Below the pieces are notes generated by a model. It was not told the DNA's origin. It saw only the letters and a program-made list of their open reading frames with translations, and made no database searches. This document shows, in pieces, positions 1-11,000 of a DNA stretch of 64,000 bases (the first letter of the stretch is position 1; each line of letters starts with the position of its first letter). Origin of the DNA: Lepidurus packardi (lineage: Eukaryota; Arthropoda; Branchiopoda; Notostraca; Triopsidae); NCBI GenBank assembly GCA_023053545.1, contig JAKZAN010000002.1, positions 3,084,375 through 3,148,374 on the forward strand. Direction: 5' to 3'. The position numbers and the translations under genes were made by a program.

Positions 1-1587
1 CGCGCTATGAAGATGCTTCCGTCTTCTGATATTCCAGCGACGCTTCTCCTTCATGTCAACGTGGATGGTCTACCGATGGCGAAAAGCTCAAGTGACTGTT
101 TTTGGCCCATTTTAGTGAAGGTTTTCAATGTACCTATCTTAAAACCTTTCGTATGTGGCTTGTACTCAGGACAAGGAAAGTCCAGTAATTTTAATGATTT
201 TCTTACACCTTTCGTCGAGGAAGCATGCCTTTTGGAAAGGGAGGGGTTTTGCTTTGAGGGTTTAAAAATAAGGGTTAAAGTCCACGCTTTTATTTGTGAC
301 GCTCCCGCGTCTGCCTTGGTTAAAGGGGTCACGTCACATGGAGGTTATTCCTCATGTCAAAAATGTATCACAACAGGGGTGTACATAAAAGAGAAGCCAG
401 TTAATGGGAGGGTTATACTTGAAGATCTTAACGCGCAAAAAAGGACAGATGCCTCGTTCCGTGCGCGTTTAGAGGCAGATCCAAGTAAACCACATCACAA
501 TCGCGACATTAATGTAGTGGAGGACTTAAGCACGGACATGATTTTAGGTTTCCCACGTGAATCCCTTCACTTGCTTGACTTAGGGATTACGAAAAGGTTA
601 CTTTGTTTTTTAACACGAAGCGTTAGTAGTCCAGCTAACCTTCCCAAGAAATCCATCAATGAACTTACGGCTCGCCTAAAGTCTATACAACCTCATGTTC
701 CAGTAGAATTTTCGAGAAAACCCAGAGGACTAGATGAGTTGAAGCGCTGGAAAGCGACAGAGTTTAGAATGTTTAGAGATTACATAGCTGTGGCTGTCTT
801 TAAAGATGTTATCCCCGAAAATCTCTACCGCCATTTTTTGTCCTTCTCGGTCGGTGTTAGATTACTTTCGCGTCACGAGACCAGCCGCATGCCAGGAACT
901 TTCGCTTTTTGTCGAGATTTGTTTAAAAAATTCATAGAAGAATCTTCAGTGCTTTACGGCAGGCATGTTTTGTCTTACAACAGTCACGGCCTGATTCATC
1001 TTGTAGATGACGTGGAAAATTTTGGCCCCATTCCCCTTTGGAGTGGATACTGGGCCGAGAATTATCTACAAGTGATAAAAAATTTAGTAAAGACCAAAAT
1101 GTCTATGCTTGAGCAAGTTGTTAAACGACTGCATGAGCTTGAAAGTCACGGTGTCAAGAAAATAGTGCCAGTTAAAAGTCCAGTCCTTCTACAAATGCAT
1201 TCCAGTGGGCCTGTATGGCCACCGGGTAACCAAGGACAACAGTTCGGGAAGGTTGTATGCGATCGTTTTGAGTTGCACCGAAAAGAACCGAATAATGTCG
1301 TATTCTTGAAAGACACATCAGTTTTCTGCGTAGAAAATATTATAAAAAGACCCGACGAAAGAATTTTTATTATTGGAAGGAATTTTACTTCGTGTAGTGA
1401 TTGCTTTGAATTTCCTGTTCCCTCTCAAAGCATCGATACCTTGTTGGTCAGTCATTTATCTAATCAATTGAAATGCTACCCACTCGAAGCTGTTAAATGG
1501 AAAGGATTCAAACTTCCTTTTTTCGGACGAGACGGTTCGTGGATTGTTTCTCCACTTTCATATGAGTTTAGGGTTTTTTTTTCATAA
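1..1587 (+). CDS. CMC-superfamily DDE transposase, N-terminus cut by window edge
   Basis: A single open frame of at least 526 codons, open to the left edge; the first ATG is at base 7 but the protein probably starts upstream. It carries the hallmarks of CACTA/Mirage/Chapaev transposases: an acidic residue in LHVNVDGLP (about residues 16-24) followed by SS..FWPIL, a second Asp in FICDAPA, then a CxxC pair (SSCQKC), a family-like ESLHLLDLGITKRLL segment, an H(4)H pair (SHGLIHL, about residue 325) and a candidate catalytic Glu in GYWAENYL. These residues bind metal and zinc and catalyse cut-and-paste transposition in the nucleus. No frameshift or stop interrupts the visible part, so it may be intact or recently active. 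There is no terminal chromatin or other fused domain. A separate accessory gene follows 750 bp downstream on the same strand. Confidence 0.85.
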   Translation, partial: RAMKMLPSSDIPATLLLHVNVDGLPMAKSSSDCFWPILVKVFNVPILKPFVCGLYSGQGKSSNFNDFLTPFVEEACLLEREGFCFEGLKIRVKVHAFICDAPASALVKGVTSHGGYSSCQKCITTGVYIKEKPVNGRVILEDLNAQKRTDASFRARLEADPSKPHHNRDINVVEDLSTDMILGFPRESLHLLDLGITKRLLCFLTRSVSSPANLPKKSINELTARLKSIQPHVPVEFSRKPRGLDELKRWKATEFRMFRDYIAVAVFKDVIPENLYRHFLSFSVGVRLLSRHETSRMPGTFAFCRDLFKKFIEESSVLYGRHVLSYNSHGLIHLVDDVENFGPIPLWSGYWAENYLQVIKNLVKTKMSMLEQVVKRLHELESHGVKKIVPVKSPVLLQMHSSGPVWPPGNQGQQFGKVVCDRFELHRKEPNNVVFLKDTSVFCVENIIKRPDERIFIIGRNFTSCSDCFEFPVPSQSIDTLLVSHLSNQLKCYPLEAVKWKGFKLPFFGRDGSWIVSPLSYEFRVFFS

Positions 1588-2334
1588 TGTATGTTGTGCA
1601 TTTTAGTTTGTTTTTATAGACGAACTACGAAGTCGCCGCCGTAGCGACACATTATCATCTTCAGCGTTATTTCTAAAAATAACTAATTATATACATTTAT
1701 GATTAGCAAACGTTGGATAGCTAAAATCTGCTATTTGTGCTTATGTGAGGAATTTGTGGAGCACATTCTGATTAAAGTGCTCATGAGATGATCTGTCCCC
1801 AAAACCCAATACTTCTATTGATTGGGATATTTTTGCTGCGTAATTTTTCCGATAATCTTTTACTCCCTGTATAAAAAGTCCGGCATTCTAGAATTATGTG
1901 CTCAACTTTTTGCTCTTTCTGTGTTAGGATTTGCTCTTTATTTTCCTAGGTTCCGTGAATTGCTCTTTCTGGGTTACATGAATTTTGGCTTCCGCTCTAA
2001 TGTATGTTGGGTTCTCGAGTTCTGTCCTCGGTGGTGCTTCCAAACGCATAAGGTCTGGAGCCGTGGGAACACGTCGTGGAAAGAACGACTCCTTATTGCG
2101 AGTTGACTCGTCGAGTCGGTAAAGCTTTAACCGGTGAAACACTGCACTATATACGATACAGCGCATGAAAAAAAAAATTAAACTGGGTAGTTCAACCTTC
2201 ACTTTGTCGTCACTTTCATGGTTTCATTTTAAGTCGAACTGTGCTTCGTTGTGGTCCTCAAAATTCCCTTCGAAGTAAGAAATATTTTGCACGGTCTATA
2301 TTATTATTATTATTCATTAATTTGTTTCTAGATT
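1588..2334. other. Non-coding spacer between the two transposon genes
   Basis: No convincing reading frame. Short frames on both strands lack family features. It should contain the transposase 3' end and the promoter or 5' leader of the DUF4806 gene. A pyrimidine-AG acceptor-like site lies directly before the 2335 ATG, so a 5' non-coding exon is possible. Confidence 0.5.
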
Positions 2335-3906
2335 ATGGCTTTTAAAGTGGTTAAATTGATTATGGGTGGCACAATGAGTGGACCCCTAGTGGTGCCAAAA
2401 AATTGGGTTTATGATACGAGATGCTATTATCCCAAGTTGCAAGACAAAAGACTTGAAATTGCCGTTACCACGGGAGAAAGTCCACAGTTCAATTGGCCGA
2501 ATTATGAGTTTAACCTTGTTTCCACCCACGGTAAGCTTTTCGAAGCCTTTTGTGTAAGCTACTAAGTTTTATTTGTTTGAATTTAGACACCTATCCAGTT
2601 GCTGCAGCGAAAGTGCAGACTGGAAAAGGTAAGAGAATCAAATTTAACAAACGGGCCTATACGCCTAGCGAGGCCGAAGATTTGGCGAGTATTCCACTGC
2701 ATTCAGGTAGATACTCAGTTTTGAAATATCAATAACATTTCTTATCTTTGCAGAACAATGTTCAGCAAATGATGCTGATGGTCCATCGACAAGCAGCATT
2801 ATAGCAGCTAGTAACGTTTCTGATCTAGCTGATGACGAGTTTGACCTTATTGTGTCAACACAGGGTAAGAAAGTTAGTAAAAACCTGAAATATCAATAAT
2901 ATTTTCGTATCTTCAGCCAATAATGATGCTGGACCATCGAAGCGCAACAATAATGAAGCAGCTATTATTAACGTGTCTGATCCAGATGATTTCGAGTTTG
3001 ACCTTATTGTGTCAACAGAGGGTAAGAAAGCCAGTAAAACCCTAAAATATCAATAACGTTTTCGTATCTTCAGCCAATGCCAATGATCTTCAGCCAAATC
3101 GTCACCGAGGATCTTTGGGGAGTGAAGTCACCGAGGACGAAGCAGACCTCGTCAGCATAGGACGCAGCATCGGCTGTAGCCCGAAAACTAGGGATGCTGG
3201 ACATGGTAACAATTTTATCTTGTAGACTCGACTTATTGATCTAATTTGCATTTTTTCCCTTTAGAAAGCAGTCATGGAGTTAAAAAAATTATGACTTTAA
3301 TGAATGCCATTATGTACAAACTTGACCAGCATGGCAAAATGCTAACACAATTAACAAACCAAAACAGATCATCAGAGACCAACAATTTCGATCTTTCCCC
3401 GGCAAATACAATTGAGGAGCTGCACGAGCTAGAGAGACGTTTGGATGACTCTACGCTACAAAATTCCTTTGTAAGTTTATTATTATTCTAATATTTATAA
3501 AAAAAATTATAGGCTGATATTTTCTTTCAGTTCTCTTTTATAGCCACCATTGGCGGAAACAATAAAAAAGATGCGGTGAAAAACGCCTGGCTCGCAGTTG
3601 CTACCGATACTGTTTGGAGTCAGTTTAACTGGGAAGGCAGGAAGCACGCTGGGCGTGCCCAGAACAAGCCAGGGATTAGAACATCCATTATTGTTAAGTT
3701 AATTAGAAGTAAGTTTTGCTTATTTAATAAATTAACAGTATTACTGATGTAAATTTTTTACAGGAGGATTGAACCAGGGAAGATTTCCTGACCTGGACAA
3801 GGAAAGCTTAAAAAAATTATCGTGTTTGTTTCTCAAGCACTCTCCAAAGCGAGTGAAGGCAGTACGTGGAGCTCTTCAAGACCATAGTGATTCCTCAGAA
3901 GACTAG
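2335..3906 (+). CDS. DUF4806-containing transposon accessory protein (8 exons)
   Basis: Proposed exons 2335-2530, 2587-2706, 2754-2864, 2917-3021, 3074-3205, 3265-3470, 3531-3708 and 3764-3906 join in phase to 396 aa. Residues 1-80 match the N-terminal region common in DUF4806 proteins (hydrophobic start, VVPKNWV, CYYP, FNWPNYEF, DTYPVAAAKV). The last 130 residues match DUF4806 (NTIEELHELERRL, then TIGGNNKKDAVKNAW, then a W..FNW.G segment). The middle is acidic and low-complexity and includes two duplicated exons (NVSD..D-EFDLIVST). The molecular role of DUF4806 is not known; such proteins often sit in or near CACTA-like elements, so a DNA- or transposase-binding role is inference. Same strand as the transposase, between it and the subterminal repeats, which argues it travels with the element. 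Confidence 0.78.
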
Positions 3907-4195
3907 TGCCAAGAAAAAGGGAAGAAAAGGTGTTGCTAGGAAAGAGCCTTTACAATTGAGGGAAATTCAGTTGCGGACAAAGAGTTAAAGCAACAAAATT
4001 AAAACTTGAGCTCAATCTAAACAACGGGTCGCCTACATTTACTATTTTCCAAGGCTTTTCCTTCCCTAAATATCTTCTTTTTGCAGTGTATAGAAAGGTT
4101 TCCATACAAGCGAAGGCTCTTGAAAGAAGTGGATTTTGGATGGTTAGATTAATACACAATTTATATTACTAAGCTTTATAATGCATTTTTAAACG

Positions 4196-4453
4196 ATACA
4201 ATAAACCACGTCGATATAACGTCGCAAAAAGACGTGGCTTTCACGTCGCCTTGGTACGTTACCAAACCGTCGAATAATGACGTTGCCGCGACATCATAAA
4301 CAGACGTTGTCAGAACGTTAATTGTCGACGTTGCTAGGTCGTCATATTAGAACGTCGAAAGCGATTGACAATTGGCTGTCGCCCTAACGTCGCTGAGACG
4401 TCTCAGTTTGACGTCATTACGTCAGAAACCGACGTCTTTTCCACGTACTTGTG
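4196..4453. repeat. ACGTC/GACGT subterminal repeat block
   Basis: About fourteen ACGTC, GACGT or near matches occur in 260 bp on both strands, for example around 4205, 4220, 4230, 4242, 4278, 4326, 4351, 4399, 4411, 4418 and 4431. Clustered short motifs near an element end are the binding sites of CACTA-type transposases in known families. The block ends at about 4453. Confidence 0.7.
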
Positions 4454-4985
4454 CTACTTGGGTTGGGGCACTACCGTTTGATTGGGAACCGGGACATCTC
4501 ACTGAACGTTTCACTTAATTTTTTCAGGGGCACTCAATGTTTCGATGGAGGAGAAAGCGCAATGTCTGGGGTACTTCACATAATGTTTGGGCCGGTGGGG
4601 AACACAATATAAAAACCATAGTGAATCAATTAGAGCAAAAAAAAAATTAGAAACTAAACATTAAAGTATTTAAGTAAATATTCTAACATAAAACATTCTT
4701 CACTCGAAGAGCGAAGATACTTGGTGACAACTAAATACTGCTTCGATATTTGGCAACATCATTTTGAGGTAAAACACTTCCATATTTGCTCAGTCGGTAA
4801 AGTGCGAAACGGCTGTTCCGAGTCCAATGTGAGAGCTGTTTCGCGGCCCGTTTCGCTTTTCGCCTGTCGCGTTTTTTCCACTACTACCCGTTCTTGTTTA
4901 TATTTACAGTCCTGAATTGCAAGTCATACAAGAATGTGAGGGGACGTTATTTGCATAATTGGTACTATTGTTTTTCGACGTAAAC
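4454..4985. other. Intergenic region and 5' leader of the dicarboxylate carrier
   Basis: No coding exon recognised. Two short frames lack family features. A possible upstream in-frame TTG/GTG extension of the carrier reading frame (4959) is not needed, because the family starts near the ATG at 4986. Confidence 0.5.
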
Positions 4986-6291
4986 ATGTCAGCCGACCAG
5001 AAAAGAATTGCACGCTGGTATTTTGGTGGTTTCGCCTCCGCGGGAGCCGCTTGCGTTACTCATCCATTGGATTTACTCAAAGTAGACGACACATTTCAAG
5101 AACTCTTTCTCTCGTTGAATTGTGGCTTGTTTTACGTCTAGGTCCATCTACAAACCCAACAAGAGGGAAAAGCCAGTATTGTACGCTCGACTGTCAATAT
5201 CGTGAGACAACAAGGAATTTTAGCCCTATATAATGGATTAAGCGCCTCCCTTTGCAGGCAACTCACTTACTCCACTACTCGCTTTGGAATTTATGAGGTA
5301 GAAACCCTTGATTAGAGTCCATAATCCAGCCTCTCACTATAACCCTGGTTCTACTCTCTTTTAGGCTTCCAAACAGTATTTAACTCCTGCTCAAGGCTCA
5401 GCCGATGGCATTCCATTTTATCAAAGAGTGGGTATAGCTGGTTTCGCTGGTGCTTGTGGAGGATTTATAGGCACTCCAGCGGATTTGGTGAACGTAAGAA
5501 TGCAGAATGACATCAAACTTCCCGCTGACTCACGGCGCAAGTAATTTATTTCCACTTCCAAATGTAATCCCTATCGACTTTCTCAAATCTTTTAGCTACA
5601 AGCATGCTTTGGATGGTTTATGGCGAGTTTATAAGGAAGAAGGCCTCGCTCGTTTATTTGGCGGAGCTTCCACAGCCACCAGTCGTGCTGTTCTAATGAC
5701 AATTGGCCAGTTGTCGTTTTACGACCAAGTGAAAATGTCGTTGCTAGCTACTGGAGTCTTCCAGGACAACTTAATGACGCATTTCTTAGCCAGTCTCACG
5801 GCTGTAAGTTTTCCAAACTAAAAAAAAATAAATAAAAAAAAAGTTTTGATCAGTTTTATTCTTAGGGCGCAATTGCCACTACCATGACCCAACCGTTGGA
5901 CGTTTTGAAAACAAGGGCCATGAACGCCAAACCTGGTGAATACCGAAATCTGATGCATTTAGTGTCCCATACTGCGAAATTGGGACCAATGGGTTTCTTC
6001 AAGGTGGTTTGAAAAAAATGTTTTTAAATTTTTTAGCAATTTTTCTATTCTTTCTTTTTTTTTCATTTCTAATTAATTTTTAGGTTTTTTATTAGTAATT
6101 TTAAGTCAAAATTCTATTATTAAGGATTTTTTTTTTTGCAAAATTTCGATTTAGGGAATTTAAATTGAGAACTAATATTTCGTCAATATTAGGGTTACAT
6201 TCCTGCGTTTGTACGCCTTGGACCACACACGATTCTGACGTTTGTTTTGTTCGAACAACTCAGGAAACACTTCGGATCTGCCGTTGCGTAG
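4986..6291 (+). CDS. SLC25A10: Mitochondrial dicarboxylate carrier (SLC25A10-like)
   Basis: Six exons (4986-5081, 5142-5297, 5365-5540, 5596-5803, 5866-6003, 6193-6291) encode 290 aa, the usual length. Three mitochondrial-carrier repeats are seen with their signatures: HPLDLLK in repeat 1, TPADLVNVR in repeat 2 and QPLDVLKTR in repeat 3. The RWYFGGFASAGAACVTHP start, NDIKLP loop and FVRLGPHTILTFVLFEQLR ending are typical of the dicarboxylate carrier rather than the oxoglutarate carrier. The protein exchanges malate or succinate for phosphate or sulfur oxyanions across the inner mitochondrial membrane. The start was set at the ATG preceding SADQKRIARWYF; a longer in-frame extension is possible but unlikely. 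Convergent with ATG12, 230 bp between stop codons. Confidence 0.95.
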
Positions 6292-6501
6292 TGCAAAAAG
6301 AGTTAATATGAAGTTATCTTTAATTTGGGGATACATTTAGTTTCGCTTAGCTTTAACACTTGAACAAAAACCGCCTGATGTTTGGCCAGTGATGAATTAG
6401 TTGCCTTGCTCAGCCAGAATGTTTTTGTGGCTAAAGAAGTGTAGGCTTTAGGTGAACGGCAAATATATATTTTAGTTGCAAAAATGTATAAGCCAGAACC
6501 A

Positions 6502-6507
6502 TTTATT
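6502..6507 (-). terminator. Poly(A) signal AATAAA for ATG12
   Basis: Reads AATAAA on the minus strand, 15 bp beyond the ATG12 stop codon. Close, but plausible in this compact genome. Confidence 0.5.
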
Positions 6508-6521
6508 AAACCCTTTTTTTT

Positions 6522-7129
6522 CTAACCCCATGCTTGGGATTTACAATAATGCAAGACTAGTTTCCCATCGGCACCAAAGCAGTCGTATAAATTCTTGATT
6601 ACTTGATCAGGCGCAGGAGCGAATGACTGACTGACATATAAAAACTAGAAAAATATTGATAAATATTCTTCAAGTGAAAAGTAAATTAGGTTACCAAACT
6701 GTCCGTTTTTTGGAGCTTGAGGTACTTCTTAATAAATTCTATGATCGCGCCTAATTTCTTTTCGGGCTCAACGTCCCATTTCTTTTGTTTCATGATTGGA
6801 GCATCTGCGGTGGGCTTTAATAGGATTGTAACTATAAAAAGTGGGATTCAATATTATTTGATCAAACTTTTTATATTTATTTGTCTAATGGGAGTACGTT
6901 AATTACTTTTAGACAACGGGGTTGAAGGAGAAGTACTGCTTGTTCTCTCTTTAGGAGAAACATCAGGCTCCGTGGAGTGCGGCGTTTCTTGTTGCTGCTC
7001 TGTTTGATCCGATTCTGGGAGCGAAATAACTGGAGTTATTGTGGTTTCTTCGGTTGCTGGTTGGTCAGTTCCGTTGTTTTCCCCATGGACTGGCAGTTTT
7101 TCAGATTCTACATTTTCAGGTGTTGACAT
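6522..7129 (-). CDS. ATG12: Ubiquitin-like autophagy protein ATG12
   Basis: Three exons read right to left (6907-7129, 6695-6831, 6522-6644) give 160 aa. Residues 1-74 are an acidic, Ser/Thr/Pro-rich disordered leader. From about residue 75 the ubiquitin-like fold follows the human protein closely: [47 protein letters not shown] and the ending [13 protein letters not shown]. The C-terminal glycine, which is activated by ATG7, passed to ATG10 and joined to ATG5, is present and terminal. The conjugate helps lipidate ATG8 on the forming autophagosome. Divergent from TEX2 across about 900 bp and convergent with the dicarboxylate carrier. Confidence 0.97.
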
Positions 7130-7287
7130 TTTGGTAAGTTTTCAAAGCTAAAGTGGTCTTAAATCACTAAAGTGGGCTCTGTTTACATATTTAGAGTTGT
7201 TTTTATGGTTTGTTATGATGTAGAGTAGCGGATTTGTGCGTCAGGTTGGGAACCCCTGCAGAATAAAATGCGAAACGCGAATGATCC

Positions 7288-7358
7288 TGTACGAGTATAT
7301 ACTTGAATATTAACTCTGTATGTAATGTACGAGTATAAACTTGAGTATTAACTCTGTT
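7288..7358. repeat. Tandem duplication, 38-bp period
   Basis: Two near-identical 33-bp copies start at 7288 and 7326 (TGTACGAGTATA...AACTCTGT) and differ at about three positions. Confidence 0.8.
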
Positions 7359-7632
7359 ATCAAGACAGTTTGTTTATTAACTAGGGTTTTTTTGCATATA
7401 TCTGTTAGCACGAATTCCTTTTAACACGAAAAAATATTCCGGTCCCTTCGATTTCGTGTTGAGTGGTTTTCACTGTACACTAATGTATATGATCTAAGGA
7501 TGCTGCGAAACCGCGCGAAACGTGGTAAAAAGAGAAGTTGAGAGAATTCATATTCCAGATTTTCAAATAATACTTCAAACATTAGAAAATTACAAGAAAA
7601 AATTGCAATTACAAATTACAAATCTTCACCAA

Positions 7633-7663
7633 AAACCTAACTTAACCTAACCTAACCTCACCT
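7633..7663. repeat. Short AACCT (TTAGG) telomere-like tract
   Basis: About five imperfect AACCT units in a row. TTAGG is the ancestral arthropod telomere unit. The tract is short enough to be chance in A/T-rich DNA or a filler inserted at a repaired break. Confidence 0.5.
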
Positions 7664-8033
7664 GTCCTATTCGAGCCTAGGATAAATATAATTTACGTTT
7701 ATATTAATACATTAAAAGTATTTCAAGTGACTTAAAATAATAAATTCCTTACTTAGAATTCGCTCTGTTTCACTATTTACCATTTCTTGTTTCAGATTTA
7801 TCCACATCCGGTACCATGCGCGTTAATTTTTTACCCCGATTCGTTCGACGGCGTTGAAAGCTTTGAGCTGACGCCTCTTCAGCTGGCGTACGATTGGTCG
7901 TTCGGGACCTAGTTCCGCCTCTCGTTCATTTCCGCTACGGCTAACATAACAAACGACGATGGGGTCAGTGACAGTACCGTGAATCTGTTCTTTTTTATAC
8001 GCAATTTAATTGGGTGAGATTTTGCGACGCAAT

Positions 8034-11000
8034 ATGCTGAAAGGTAAAGTCTAATCTTTCATCTTTACATATAAGGGTTGTTATGAGCTTAATGTAGTGT
8101 TCTAAATTGGGCTGTTTTGTGTTTGTAGGGAAGCTGGGTTCTGGACCAAATTTAACTTTCCGTTTCAACGCGACCGACGAGGAGTTGGAAGTTGAGCTCA
8201 TCCCCGACGTGCAGCAACCCCCCTCGCCGAAATTAAAATCCATTCCCGAACGAGATGACGGCAGTGGCAACGAAGATTCCACTCATGTTATGGAAAATGA
8301 AAAAACGTCCAGCCCACCGAGTCCAAGTCTAAATGTCAGCATGTCTTGCCCGGTAGCTCCAGAATCCTCACCGGTGAAGGAATACTTAAATAAGCTAAGC
8401 CGCAGATCTTCCAGCTTAGACGCGTCAGAAGCCACAGACGCCGCCTGGAACCTTCTCGCCGACATCAAGGGGAAAATTTCCAGAACTGTTGAAGACAAGA
8501 TAACGGAAATCAAGCAAGAAAACCGCCTCTTGCACAAAAAGCTCTCTAAACGGGCCCGCTCGCTCCAGCTTATTGGTATCAACAAGGATGATGACAAAGA
8601 CAAAGTGGAAGAAACGCCCGAGGAAGATGACGAGAAAAAAGATGAAATTCTCAACATGAAAGCCGTCCAGGACGGATTCCGAGGCTTTTTCACACGCAAC
8701 AAGCCCGAGTCCTTCGAAGCAGTCGCAGAACACGCACCCAAACCCATCAAATCCCAACGCAGTGCCAGTCTGGTTGACCTAGACTCTTTTCACTCTGCCA
8801 AACACCTATCCAGCAACTCCGCCACTACATTAAAGTCACCAATCGAACTCACTACTCAAGATCTCAAAAAACGCCAAAAAAAATTCCATTCTCCCATTAG
8901 GCTCACCCCCAAAGTGGGTCTCATTCCCCACGAGCGCGTTTTACCCACACCTGAAGTCGAAGCTGCAGAAGAAGCCGACGAACTCCTCACTGAGTCACTT
9001 CCCATTCAAACTGTCTTAGCACAAGTTCAGCAAAACGCTCGAAAAACCGTTTCAGCACAAAACCAGGAAGCTTCCCAATCTAAACATCAGTTTTGGCTGG
9101 GAATCCTGATACTTTTGGGGGTTTTACTCTGCTGGATTGCTCCGTTTGCTGCAGGCTTTGTCCTAGGAGTCTCAGCGGCGCTTTTTGCGTTCCACAAAGC
9201 CCTCGACAATCCCAAAGTCAGCTTATTGAAGCCCAAAATCAACTTCCAGACCATTAGAGTCAAGGAACACACTGCTCTTCCCTGCGTTGAGGTAAAATTT
9301 CAACCGGAATGAGTTTATTGAGATTAACTTCTTCGTTAATTAGTTTTGATCAATTTTGTTGAATTGAATTGATTGATATTTTTTAAAAAATAAGGGTTGG
9401 ATGAACGAGTTGACTGGCCCTTATCGACCTGAGAAGCGCGGGAAAACTAGGCCAGTCTATGTGCGGATCCAAGGCCCTGTTTTGCACGTACTGGTGCCGC
9501 GACATGACAAAGGTCCTAACAAATACGCCTCCTGGGATGAGCCTGTGCGCACTCCTTTACCTTCTTCGCTCTTACAACGTCGCAGATTGGTGTTAGAAGG
9601 GGCACAAGTCACATTAGAGCCTGCACTTTCGGAAAAACGGTAATTTCTGCTCGTTTAAGTTTAGAAAGAAATTAAAAGTGGGTTTTTGGTGGAATAGGCT
9701 GTGGTTTAGAAAATACCCGATCAAGGTCAGTCTGGATCCCAAAAACGTGGGGTCTAGCACTGAGATGAACCCAGAAACTGACCAGTTGTATTTCGATGCG
9801 GTAGATAATCCTCCTGGAAGCAATACCAGTCACAGCGAAGACGATTTTGAGCAAGTTTCGCTGGAAATGTGTGCCGAAAAGGAAGTTTACTTGTTTGCCC
9901 GCTCGGATAGAGAGAAAGAAGATTGGTAATGATACTTGTCCGACAGTGTAAGTTAATTTTCATCTAAATTTGCCTTTTTACACAGGTTTGGAGCGTTTTC
10001 GGTGGCTAGTAAGCTTCGGACGAGTTCTACTCCTTCACCTAGTCCAAATTCCACACCTAAACAGTCAGGATGGATTGATATTTTTGCGGAGGATGCTACA
10101 ATGGTGTTTTCTAGCGAGAATGGGAAGGAAATTAATTTGGGAGAAGCACTGAAGCAACAAATGGCGGCTTTTATGATTCCGGTAAGGTATAGTTTGTAGT
10201 ATTAGTTTATTATGGACTTTTTACGGTTTAGGTGAAGGAATTGGAGGCGGAACCAGATTTCAGTTCTGATCTAAACGAGTTGGATAATTCTCAAGTGTTG
10301 TGGTTCAATGCCTTCGTGGCACGAGTCATGTTCGATTTTCTAAGGCAAGCTGAGTGGGCAGAAGTGGTCAAGATGAGGCTCCAGAAGAAACTTTCCAAGA
10401 TTAAAGTGATTTTCTGGTTAAAAGTTTTTGGTCCATTTTATTGATTTTTATTTTATTCTTCGTCGTAGATGCCGCATTTTATGCAGGGGCTTTGTATTAC
10501 GCACCTTAGTTTGGGCAAGAATGTGCCTAAGATTAACAAAGTGGGAGCTCCTTTTGTGAATTCACGTGGTTTGTGGGTCTTTTTGAACATAAAATATGAA
10601 GGTGGAGTCAAGATGTCCATCCAAACCAAATTATGTGTGGGAAAAGGCTTGATTGGGCCTGACTTGGCTGAAAGTGAGAATGCAGAAAAGAAACTTGGTA
10701 CCAAGTAATTATTTCTTATTTGTTTTACTTTTTTTTGAAGGATTAAAACCAATTCAATTATGTTTTCCATAGACTTGATGATGATAGTGATGATGAAAGC
10801 ATTCCTTCCTCAAGTGAAAGCGAAGAAGAAGGAGAATCTGATGCTCCTACAGATGATTCCACGTTGAAAAGCGTCGTTTCTAAGATTACTTCTTCAAAAT
10901 ACTTCCAACAAGTAATATTAAAAAAATAAATTTTTATTAAATTTTATTGTGTTGGATTTCAGGCAGCTGAGTCCAAATACGTACGTAAAGCTTTGGAGAA

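Larger units (their letters stand above)
1..4453 (+). mobile_element. CMC-type (CACTA/Mirage/Chapaev) DNA transposon, right part
   Basis: The stretch holds a DDE transposase of the CMC type, a second spliced gene with DUF4806 features and then a block crowded with ACGTC/GACGT motifs, which is the usual layout of CACTA-like elements with subterminal repeats. The transposase frame is open at base 1, so the left end lies outside the window. The right end is inferred at about 4453, where the repeat block stops at a sequence ending in GTG (reverse complement begins CAC, as in CACTA-type termini). The left inverted repeat and target-site duplication cannot be seen, so the boundary is a guess within tens of bases. 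Confidence 0.65.
7130..8033. promoter_or_regulatory. Divergent ATG12/TEX2 intergenic region
   Basis: Start codons of ATG12 (minus) and TEX2 (plus) face away from each other across this stretch, so it must hold both promoters. The part at about 7800-7980 is richer in G+C and CpG than its surroundings and is the likeliest TEX2 promoter or leader. No clear TATA box. Two small repeats inside are listed separately. Confidence 0.55.

Noticed and set aside
8283-8757. Long minus-strand frames opposite TEX2 exon 2
   Set aside because: They mirror a well-supported coding exon, two frames overlap each other, and neither shows family features.
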